The notes under the pieces: model-generated
The model's database searches: none
What the model was told of the DNA's origin: nothing
Seen by the model: the letters and a program-made list of their open reading frames with translations, nothing else
Translations under genes and position numbers: made by a program
Part shown: positions 6,144 to 12,491 of the stretch, in pieces
Numbering within the stretch: position 1 is the stretch's first letter
Layout: every line of letters starts with the position of its first letter
NCBI GenBank assembly: GCA_021815525.1
Contig: JAKAGN010000037.1
Location: forward strand, 1-12,491
Origin: Deltaproteobacteria bacterium
GTDB taxonomy: Bacteria; Desulfobacterota; Desulfobacteria; Desulfobacterales; Desulfatibacillaceae
Direction: 5' to 3'
DNA length: 12,491 nucleotides

Positions 6144-6189
6144 TTAAGGAGACGTTTCTTTTCCCCTTCACCGGTACTCGGGATTCATC

Positions 6190-8787
6190 ATGCTGACGCG
6201 CATCTTTCCTTTTCTCTCCTGGTTCAAGGGTTACTCCACGGCCAAATTTCAGGCCGACGCCGTAGCGGGCATCACCGTGGCCCTGGTTCTCATTCCGCAA
6301 TCCATGGCCTACGCCAAGCTGGCCGGGCTCCCGGCCTACTACGGCCTTTACGCGGCGCTTCTCCCGCCCATGCTGGCCTCCCTCTTCGGCTCCTCCATGC
6401 AGCTCGCCACCGGCCCGGTGGCCGTGGTGAGCCTCATGACCTCGGCGAGCCTGGCGCCGCTCGCCACGGCCGGAAGCCCGGAGTACGTGGCCTACGCCGT
6501 CATGCTGGCCTTGATCGTGGGGCTTTTCCAGTTCCTCCTGGGAGCCCTCAGGCTCGGGCTCGTGGTGAACTTCCTGTCGCACCCGGTGGTGAACGGCTTC
6601 ACCAACGCGGCGGCCATCATCATCGCCACAAGCCAGCTGGCGTCCTTCTTCGGGGTCTCCGTGGACAACGCCCCGCACCACTACGAGACCATCATCAAGA
6701 CCGTCCAGGCGGCCATAGTCTACACCCACTGGCCGAGCCTCATCATGGGGGCCATAGCCTTCGCCCTCATGTACGCGCTCAGGAAGGTGAACCCCAAGAT
6801 ACCCAACGTGCTGGTGGCGGTGGCCCTCGCCATAGTGGCCGCTTCGTTCATGGGCTTCAAGCACGACAAGACCGTTTCCACGGCCGATCTTCCCGCCGAA
6901 ACCCAGAAGCTCCTGGCCGATTTCAACGCGCAGGTGGCCGACATCAAGGCCCTGGGCGACGAAACCGCGAAGCTCACCCCCAGGCTGGACGACGCCGCCG
7001 CGAAATTCGGAAAGCACTCCCTGGAGTACATGGAGCTTGCCCACGAGGGCGCCATGCTGGCCCTGAAGGCCTCCCAGGCCAAGGAGCTTGCCGCGGGCTA
7101 CCGCGAGGAGCTGCGGAACGAGCTTTTTTACGGCGTAAAACGCCCGGACGGCGGCATGAGCTTCATGCTGAAGTCGGCCACGCCCGCTCCCCCCGCGGAC
7201 AAGAGGATATGGCGGGTCAAGATGGGCAACAGCGCCGTGAAGGATTTCAAGAAGGACGCGGCCGGAAAGCTTGTCCTCGACCCGAAGGGCAAGCCCATCG
7301 ACGGCGTCGCCATGATCGGCGGCGGCGCGGTGGTGGGCGAGATACCGCCCGGGCTTCCCGCCTTCGCCATTCCCCACGCGAAGATTTCGATGGTTTTCAA
7401 GTTCCTGCCCTTCGCGGCCATAATCTCCATTCTGGGCTTCATGGAGGCCATCTCCATAGCCAAGGCCATGGCCTCCAAGACCGGCCAGAGGCTCGATCCC
7501 AACCAGGAGCTCATCGGCCAGGGCATCGCCAACATGCTGGGCTCGGTTTCGGGCTCCTACCCGGTGTCCGGGTCCTTTTCCCGAAGCGCGGTGAACCTCT
7601 CGGCCGGGGCCTTGACGGGCATGTCATCGGTGGTGACGAGCCTAGCGGTTCTGATCACGCTCCTTTTTTTCACGAAGCTCCTGTATAACCTTCCCCAGTC
7701 GGTCCTGGCCGCGGTCATAATGATGGCGGTCATAGGGCTCGTGAACGTCTCGGGCTTCATGCACGCCTGGAAGGCCCAGTGGTACGACGGCGCCATCTCC
7801 ATAATCACCTTCCTGTGCACCCTGGCCTTCGCCCCGCACCTCGACAAGGGCATCTTCGTGGGGGTGGTGCTTTCCCTCATCGTCTTCCTCTACAAGAGCA
7901 TGAGGCCCACGGTGGCGAGCCTTGCCCTGCACCCGGACCGCTCGCTCCGGGACGCCCGGCACTTCGGGCTCAGGGACTGCGAGCACATCGCGGTGGTGCG
8001 CTTCGACGGCCCGCTCTTCTTCGCCAACGCAAGCTTCCTGGAGGACCAGATCACCGAGCGGATGCGCTCCATGCCGAAGCTTAGGCACATCCTCATCGTG
8101 GCCAACGGCATCAACGACATGGACGCCTCCGGCGAGGAGGCCCTTTCGCTCCTGGTGGACCGGGTCCGGAGCGCCGGCGTCAGGATCGGCTTTTCCGGCA
8201 TCAAGGAAAACGTGCTTTCCGTCATGCGCCGCACCCACCTCTACGAGAACATCGGGGAGGGCAACATCTACCCACTCCAGGCCGTGGCCATAGACGCCAT
8301 ATGGGACGAGGCCCACATGGGCTCCGACGAGGAGGACTGCCCGCTTCGCACCGTGTGCCTCCTGGCGGACGCCGCCGGAAGCGCCATGAAGGTGGACTGG
8401 AAGAAGCTCTCCCGCATACTCTTGGTGGACGACGAGGAGGAGTTCGTGGAGAACCTGGCCCAGAGGCTCGCCATACGCGACTACGGCGCCCAGGTGGCCA
8501 CCAGCGGGGCCGGCGCCCTCGACCGGCTCGCCGCGGACCACCCCGAGGTCATGGTGCTGGACCTTCGGATGCCTGAGGTGGACGGCTTCGCGGTCCTGGC
8601 CGAGACCAAGAAGGCGCACCCGGAGGTGGAGGTCATCGTGCTCACCGGCCACGGCTCGGACGAGGACGAAAAGCGGGCCCTCGACATGGGCGCCTTCGCT
8701 TATCTCGAAAAGCCCGTGGACATCGAAAAGCTGACGGCGGTCATGGAAGCGGCCTACGCCAAGGCCCGCGAACAGAAAAACGGCTGA
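6190..8787 (+). CDS. SulP-family anion transporter fused to STAS and response-regulator receiver domains
   Basis: The 865-aa product has three parts. Residues 1-575 form a SulP/SLC26 transporter, with ADAVAGITVALVLIPQSMAY (22-41), AYYGLYAALLPP (49-60) and ATGPVAVVSL (73-82) near the N-terminus and GSVSGSYPVSGSFSRSAVN (451-469) in the later half. A hydrophilic insertion of about 145 residues (~226-372) sits before VGEIPPGLPAFAIP (382-395), where most family members have a short loop. Residues ~595-705 form a STAS domain, with a possible Ser phosphosite in DMDASGEEA (643-651). Residues ~742-858 form a receiver: acidic pair D747/D748, phospho-acceptor D791 in VLDLRMPEVDG, T819 in LTGHG, and K841 in LEKP. 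All receiver catalytic residues are present. The protein is inner-membrane; the transported anion (sulfate, bicarbonate or another) cannot be read from sequence. An in-frame stop at 6145 leaves ATG 6190 as the only good start; a weak CGGGA lies 6 nt upstream. It heads a tightly spaced cluster of kinases and receivers that may phosphorylate it. Confidence 0.93.
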   Translation: MLTRIFPFLSWFKGYSTAKFQADAVAGITVALVLIPQSMAYAKLAGLPAYYGLYAALLPPMLASLFGSSMQLATGPVAVVSLMTSASLAPLATAGSPEYVAYAVMLALIVGLFQFLLGALRLGLVVNFLSHPVVNGFTNAAAIIIATSQLASFFGVSVDNAPHHYETIIKTVQAAIVYTHWPSLIMGAIAFALMYALRKVNPKIPNVLVAVALAIVAASFMGFKHDKTVSTADLPAETQKLLADFNAQVADIKALGDETAKLTPRLDDAAAKFGKHSLEYMELAHEGAMLALKASQAKELAAGYREELRNELFYGVKRPDGGMSFMLKSATPAPPADKRIWRVKMGNSAVKDFKKDAAGKLVLDPKGKPIDGVAMIGGGAVVGEIPPGLPAFAIPHAKISMVFKFLPFAAIISILGFMEAISIAKAMASKTGQRLDPNQELIGQGIANMLGSVSGSYPVSGSFSRSAVNLSAGALTGMSSVVTSLAVLITLLFFTKLLYNLPQSVLAAVIMMAVIGLVNVSGFMHAWKAQWYDGAISIITFLCTLAFAPHLDKGIFVGVVLSLIVFLYKSMRPTVASLALHPDRSLRDARHFGLRDCEHIAVVRFDGPLFFANASFLEDQITERMRSMPKLRHILIVANGINDMDASGEEALSLLVDRVRSAGVRIGFSGIKENVLSVMRRTHLYENIGEGNIYPLQAVAIDAIWDEAHMGSDEEDCPLRTVCLLADAAGSAMKVDWKKLSRILLVDDEEEFVENLAQRLAIRDYGAQVATSGAGALDRLAADHPEVMVLDLRMPEVDGFAVLAETKKAHPEVEVIVLTGHGSDEDEKRALDMGAFAYLEKPVDIEKLTAVMEAAYAKAREQKNG

Positions 8788-8841
8788 TGAAGCCGGGCTC
8801 CGGGAGCGGCAAGAGGCCCGGAAGACACGAAGGACAAAGAG

Positions 8842-10065
8842 ATGGCCATCATCACTATTTTTGCACCGTCTCACTGCAAGGCTTTGGAGTGCGCCAGGGA
8901 GACCGCGGCGCTTATGGGTTACTCCCTGACCACCGACGAAGAGATCGCCGCGGCCGCCGCGAGGCGCTTCGAAACGGGCCCGGAGAAGATCGAGCGCTGC
9001 CTTTCGGGCAAGGTCTCGGCCTTCAACCACTTCACCCGCGAGCGGGAGATAATGGCGAGCCAGATTTCCGTGACGGTGGCCGAGCTTCTGAAAAGGGACC
9101 GGCAGGTGATCTGCGGTAACGCGGCGCTCTTCTTTCCCCGGGAAATCTCCCACGTCATGTCCGTGTGCATCTCGGCCCCCCAGGCCTTCCGCGCGAAGGA
9201 GGCCGAAGCGGCCGCGGGCCAGGACGGCGCGGCCAGGGCCATCAAGAAGGACGACGAGAGGATGCTTTCCCTGGGCGAGTTCCTGGGCCGGCCCGATCCG
9301 CTCGATACGAGGCTCTACGACGTGACCCTCGACATCTCCCGGCACTCGGTGAAGGAGACCGCCGCGACCCTGGCCGCCCACGCCGCCAAGGACGTCGTGA
9401 TCCCCACCACCAAGAGCCTGACCCGGGCCGCCGACTTCGCGCTTTCGGCCCACGTAGCGGCCGCCCTTGCCGCCGCGGGCCACGACGTGGGCGTCTCGGC
9501 CCGGGACGGGGCCGTCACGGTCACCATCAACAAGCACGTGCTGATGCTCTCGCGCCTGGAAGAGGAGCTGAAATGCCTGGTCATGAGCCTTCACGGGGTG
9601 AAGAGCGTGACTGTGAAGGTGGGCGCCGGCTTCCACAAGACCGACATATACCGGAAGGCTGATTTTTCCATGCCCGGCCGGGTGCTCCTGGTGGACGACG
9701 AGCGCCAGTTCGTGGAGACCCTCTCGGACCGGCTCCAGATGCGGGAGGTGGGCTCCGCAGTGGTTTACGACGGCGAGGAGGCTCTCTCCTTCGTGGCGGA
9801 CGAGGAGCCGGAGGTCATGCTCCTCGACCTGAACCTGCCGGGCATGAACGGCATCGAGGTGTTGCGGAGGGTCAAGAAGGAGCACCCGGGGGTCGAGATC
9901 ATAATACTCACCGGGCACGGCTCCGCCAAGGACGAGGCGGTCTGCCGGGAGCTGGGGGCCTTCGCGTACCTGGAGAAGCCGGTGGCCATCGACATCCTGG
10001 CCGACACCATGCGCCGCGCCAACGAGAAAGCCCGGGAAAACAGGGCGAAATGCGGGAACCCCTGA
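8842..10065 (+). CDS. Degenerate cytidylate-kinase-like, BON-like and receiver-domain fusion protein
   Basis: The 407-aa cytoplasmic protein has three regions. Residues 1-182 follow the cytidylate kinase-like family: an N-terminal strand, LMGYSLTTDEEI (24-35), VICGNAALFFPR (89-100), an ISAP-x-x-FR segment (110-117), and IKKDDER...FLGRPDPLDTRLYDVTLDIS (134-166). The glycine-rich P-loop expected near residue 8-16 is replaced by APSHCKALE, so nucleotide phosphorylation is doubtful. Residues ~186-275 resemble a BON domain (alternating helix and strand, ending HGVKSVTVKVGAG, 251-263); this is less certain. Residues ~279-395 are a receiver with D285/D286, phospho-acceptor D329 in LLDLNLPGMNG, T357 and K379. 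This receiver resembles the one fused to SulP, sharing GAFAYLEKPV. AAGGA lies 7 nt before the ATG, and the gene starts 54 nt after SulP ends. A regulatory or adaptor role between kinases and transporter is inferred. Confidence 0.86.
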   Translation: MAIITIFAPSHCKALECARETAALMGYSLTTDEEIAAAAARRFETGPEKIERCLSGKVSAFNHFTREREIMASQISVTVAELLKRDRQVICGNAALFFPREISHVMSVCISAPQAFRAKEAEAAAGQDGAARAIKKDDERMLSLGEFLGRPDPLDTRLYDVTLDISRHSVKETAATLAAHAAKDVVIPTTKSLTRAADFALSAHVAAALAAAGHDVGVSARDGAVTVTINKHVLMLSRLEEELKCLVMSLHGVKSVTVKVGAGFHKTDIYRKADFSMPGRVLLVDDERQFVETLSDRLQMREVGSAVVYDGEEALSFVADEEPEVMLLDLNLPGMNGIEVLRRVKKEHPGVEIIILTGHGSAKDEAVCRELGAFAYLEKPVAIDILADTMRRANEKARENRAKCGNP

Positions 10066-10101
10066 GGCGGGAGCCAAGCGGCATCCCGGGGCAGGACTTC
10101 G

Positions 10102-11820
10102 ATGGGTCGACTTTCCCGTTTCATCCCCGAGTTCTGGAAGCGGCCGGAGACGCCGCCCGAAAGCGTCCGGCCCATCCTGAACTACCGCCGGATGTGGTGG
10201 CAGACTGTGCTGGTCACGGGCGGGGTGAGCCTGGTGCCCCTCTTCGTCATGGCGGTCATAAACCTCTACGAGTACCAGCACGCCTTGAAGGCCGAGCTCA
10301 TAGCCCCCATGGAGCACCTTTCCGGGAACGTGAGCCGCTCGCTGTCATTCTTCCTGGGGGAGCGGAAAAGCGCCCTGCGCTACATAGTGGCCGAGCACCC
10401 GCCCGAGGACATGGACACCCGCGCCGAGGTGGGGCAGGTACTGGTGAACCTGAAGCGCGCCTTCGGCGGCTTCATCGACCTAAGCCTCATATCCTCGGAC
10501 GGCACCCAGAAGGTCTACGTGGGGCCGTACAGCCTGGAGGGAAAAAACTACAGGAGCCAGGACTGGTTCAAGGAAACGGTCATTCGGGGCGAGTACGTTA
10601 GCGAGGTTTTCCGGGGATTCCGGGATTACCCCCACGTGGTCATAGCCGTGCGGCATGAAAAACGGGACGGCGACTTCTTCATACTGAGAGCCACCATAGA
10701 CACCGACGTCTTCAACGAGCTAACCCGCTCCGCGGCGGGGAACGACTCGGGCGACGCCTTCATCGTGAGCCTTTCCGGCACGCTGGAAACCTCCTCGAAG
10801 CTCTACGGCAAGGTTCTGGGTAAATTCCCCCTGGAGATACCCCCCCTCACCGAAAAATCCAGGATCGTCGAGATCGACGACCCGCAGGGCCGCCATCTCA
10901 CGGTGGCCTACCAAGCCGTGGCAGAGTCGCCCTTCGTGTTCGTGCTGGCCCGTAACACGCCGCAGCTCTTCTCGGGCTGGCTCTCGCTCCGGAAAAAGCT
11001 CCTGGGCTTCTTCGCGGTCTCGGTCCTGGGGATAATCCTCGTGGTGCTGGCGGTGTGCACCTACCTCGTAAGCCGCATCCACGAGGCCGACAAGCGCCGG
11101 GAGGTGCTGCTCCACAAGGCCGAGTACACCAACAAGCTGGCCTCGCTGGGGCGGCTGGCCGCCGGCGTGGCCCACGAGATCAACAACCCTCTCGCCATCA
11201 TCAACGAGAAGGCCGGGCTTTTACGGGACATGGTTTCCGTGATGCCGGATTTTCCCCACCGCACCAAGGTGGCCGACATCACCGACTCCATCCAGGGCTC
11301 CGTGGAGCGCTGCTCCACCATCACCCACAGGCTCTTGGGCTTTGCCCGGCACATCGACGTCCACACCGAGACCATCTACCTGGAGCCACTGGTGAAGGAG
11401 GTCTTGGGCTTCCTGGAGAAGGAGTCCCTCTACCGGAACATCACCACCACGCTCTCCGCCGAGGAGAACCTGCCGGCCATCGAGAGCGACCGGGGGCAGC
11501 TCCAGCAGGTCTTCTTGAACATAGTGAACAACGCCTTCGCGGCCGTGGAGGACGGCGGGGCCATCGGCATCGCCCTTGCCTCCGCCGGGCCCGACAACGT
11601 CGCCATCCGCATTTCCGACAACGGCTGCGGAATACCCCCGGAAAACATCAAGCGGATATTCGAGCCCTTCTTCTCCACCAAGGGCCGCAAGGGCACGGGC
11701 CTGGGGCTTTCAATCACTTACGGAATCGTGAAGAAGCTTTCCGGCAACATCGAGGTGGAAAGCGAGCCCGGAAAGGGCACCACCTTCACCGTCACGCTTC
11801 CCGTCAAGCGGAGGCTCTGA
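10102..11820 (+). CDS. Membrane sensor histidine kinase with dCache-like periplasmic domain
   Basis: The 572-aa protein has one membrane helix near 34-54, a large periplasmic region (~56-298) and a second helix near 300-323. The periplasmic part resembles a dCache sensor: IDLSLISSDGTQKVYVGPY (125-143) and NYRSQDWFKETV (149-160) are typical. A short coiled linker (327-345) leads directly to the kinase core, with no recognisable HAMP or PAS domain. The phospho-acceptor His358 lies in GVAHEINNPL (355-364). ATP-binding motifs are intact: N box NIVNNAF (473-479), G1 DNGCG (506-510), F box FEPFFST (520-526) and G2 GTGLGLS (531-537). AGGA lies about 5 nt before the ATG. The gene is 36 nt downstream of the kinase-like/BON/receiver gene and 27 nt before a stand-alone receiver, so its partners are probably the receivers in this cluster. 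The ligand sensed outside the cell is unknown; a small organic acid or the transported anion are possibilities only. Confidence 0.93.
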   Translation: MGRLSRFIPEFWKRPETPPESVRPILNYRRMWWQTVLVTGGVSLVPLFVMAVINLYEYQHALKAELIAPMEHLSGNVSRSLSFFLGERKSALRYIVAEHPPEDMDTRAEVGQVLVNLKRAFGGFIDLSLISSDGTQKVYVGPYSLEGKNYRSQDWFKETVIRGEYVSEVFRGFRDYPHVVIAVRHEKRDGDFFILRATIDTDVFNELTRSAAGNDSGDAFIVSLSGTLETSSKLYGKVLGKFPLEIPPLTEKSRIVEIDDPQGRHLTVAYQAVAESPFVFVLARNTPQLFSGWLSLRKKLLGFFAVSVLGIILVVLAVCTYLVSRIHEADKRREVLLHKAEYTNKLASLGRLAAGVAHEINNPLAIINEKAGLLRDMVSVMPDFPHRTKVADITDSIQGSVERCSTITHRLLGFARHIDVHTETIYLEPLVKEVLGFLEKESLYRNITTTLSAEENLPAIESDRGQLQQVFLNIVNNAFAAVEDGGAIGIALASAGPDNVAIRISDNGCGIPPENIKRIFEPFFSTKGRKGTGLGLSITYGIVKKLSGNIEVESEPGKGTTFTVTLPVKRRL

Positions 11821-11847
11821 GAAAAACAGGAAGGCGGGAGGCACCCC

Positions 11848-12222
11848 ATGCGAGTTCTTCTGGTGGACGACGAACGCGAACTTATCTCGGCCATGGCCGA
11901 ACGCCTGTTCTTCCGCGGAATCGAGGCCGACTGGACAACGGAGGGCGCCAAGGCCGTGGAAATGGCCGAAAAAACCGCCTACGACGTAATTGTCCTCGAC
12001 ATGAAGATGCCGGGCACCTCCGGGCTTTCCGTCATGCGGCAGATCAAGGCGAGGCGCCCTGGCTCGGGCTTCGTCTTCCTCACGGGCCACGGCTCGGCCG
12101 AGGACCGGGAGGCGGGCGAGGCCGAGGGCGCGGCCTTCTACCTCATGAAGCCCATCAAGATCGACCTCCTCGTGGAAAAGCTGAAGCTGGCGGCCCAGGC
12201 CGCAGGGAAGGAGGAGGCCTGA
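11848..12222 (+). CDS. Stand-alone response-regulator receiver protein
   Basis: The 124-aa product is a single receiver domain with no output domain. It has D7/D8 in LLVDDE, the phospho-acceptor D51 in VIVLDMKMPG, T79 in FLTGHG and K101 in LMKPIK, so it should be phosphorylated normally. The alpha4-beta5 region differs from the two fused receivers (FYLMKPI against AYLEKPV). GGGAGG lies about 7 nt before the ATG. It is preceded by the dCache kinase with a 27-nt gap, and its stop TGA overlaps the ATG of the next kinase, so it is almost certainly co-translated with it. A CheY-like or phosphotransfer-intermediate role between the two kinases, or toward the fused receivers, is inferred. Confidence 0.93.
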   Translation: MRVLLVDDERELISAMAERLFFRGIEADWTTEGAKAVEMAEKTAYDVIVLDMKMPGTSGLSVMRQIKARRPGSGFVFLTGHGSAEDREAGEAEGAAFYLMKPIKIDLLVEKLKLAAQAAGKEEA

Positions 12223-12491
12223 TGGACGAGCCCCGCGGCGATGAACGGGAGGGCCTCCTCTTCTTCGGCCGGATGTCCGCCGGAATCTCCCACGAGATCA
12301 AGAACGTGCTGGCGGTCATCTCGGAGATCGCGGGGCTTTTCGGAGACCTGGCGCTGGCCGCAGAGCGGGGCCGGGAGCTGAACCCGGCGCAGCTTTCGCG
12401 CCTTTCCCAGAAGATGGCCGAGCAGATAAAGCGGGCCGACAACGTGGCCCGGAGGCTCAACCGCTTCGCCCACAGCGTGGACGAGCCGCGG
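12222..12491 (+). CDS. Soluble sensor histidine kinase (cut by window edge)
   Basis: Ninety codons run open from the ATG at 12222 to the end of the window, so the protein is partial at its C-terminus. It has no N-terminal membrane segment. Residues ~14-80 form a dimerisation and phospho-acceptor (HisKA) helix pair: GRMSAGISHEIKNVLAVI (16-33) carries the acceptor His24, with V in place of the usual P after HEIxN. The second helix (LSRLSQKMAEQIKRADNVARRLNRF, roughly 59-83) has the usual heptad character. The ATP-binding domain is expected beyond the window. The start overlaps the stop of the receiver gene by one base (TGATG), with GGAGGAGG a few nt upstream, indicating translational coupling. 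No sensor domain precedes the helix, so it may receive its signal from a partner such as the preceding receiver. Confidence 0.85.
   Translation, partial: MDEPRGDEREGLLFFGRMSAGISHEIKNVLAVISEIAGLFGDLALAAERGRELNPAQLSRLSQKMAEQIKRADNVARRLNRFAHSVDEPR

Larger units (their letters stand above)
5843..6189. other. Intergenic region with GC-rich hairpin, promoter and long leader
   Basis: This 347-nt gap holds no convincing gene. Just after the stop there is a GC-rich inverted repeat, GGACC (5861-5865) and GGTCC (5875-5879), without a T-run; it may assist termination but is not a classic intrinsic terminator. A strong promoter lies at 6058-6086 and a leader with a perfect 8-bp hairpin at 6121-6143. The section 5900-6050 shows nothing I can name. 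Confidence 0.65.

Noticed and set aside
6130..7377. Antisense open frame of 415 codons opposite the SulP N-terminal half
   Set aside because: It is Gly/His/Val/Arg-rich and motif-free, and lies fully within a well-supported gene on the other strand.
7642..10317. Very long antisense open frame (891 codons) opposite the SulP and kinase-like genes
   Set aside because: Its product is a low-complexity mix of His, Gly, Val, Arg and Leu with no motif, as expected opposite high-GC genes whose third positions are G or C. The plus strand here encodes recognisable SulP, STAS and receiver domains.

Overview
The window looks like a chromosomal segment from a high-GC, anaerobic bacterium, most likely a sulfate reducer or relative in the Desulfobacterota. 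This is an inference from gene families: a non-cysteine Thi4 thiazole synthase behind a TPP riboswitch, a cysteine-rich Fe-S protein with CNCC/CC motifs, a SulP anion transporter inside a histidine-aspartate signalling cluster, and an orphan DctP-type binding protein. No rRNA, tRNA, transposase, integrase or CRISPR array is visible.

Left part (1-2369): a minus-strand gene for a putative 4Fe-4S cluster protein runs off the left edge. A divergent intergenic region holds a promoter for it and, on the plus strand, a complete TPP riboswitch with an overlapping anti-terminator and terminator. This controls the two-gene thiamine operon thi4-thiE, whose genes overlap by 8 nt. Thi4 would make the thiazole moiety; ThiE joins thiazole and pyrimidine phosphates into thiamine phosphate.

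Middle (about 2380-5210): a strikingly AT-rich stretch carries two minus-strand exported proteins. The larger is a DctP-like solute-binding protein fused to two extra C-terminal domains. The smaller (172 aa) is essentially a signal peptide plus a copy of the first of those extra domains. The base composition (one hand-counted 60-nt line has 30% G+C, against 77% in a line of the neighbouring transporter gene) suggests acquisition from elsewhere.

Right part (5218-12491): a stand-alone pyruvate kinase C-terminal-domain protein is followed, after a strong sigma70-like promoter, by a compact five-gene cluster: (1) SulP transporter-STAS-receiver fusion with a large loop insertion, (2) degenerate cytidylate-kinase-like domain, BON-like domain and receiver fusion, (3) membrane dCache-like sensor histidine kinase, (4) stand-alone receiver, (5) soluble histidine kinase cut off by the window edge. 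Genes are separated by 55 nt or less, or overlap, so they are probably one transcription unit. Together they suggest an anion transporter whose activity or signalling is coupled to a phosphorelay with at least two kinases and three receivers and, in this window, no DNA-binding output domain. This cluster is the best candidate for an under-described system here.
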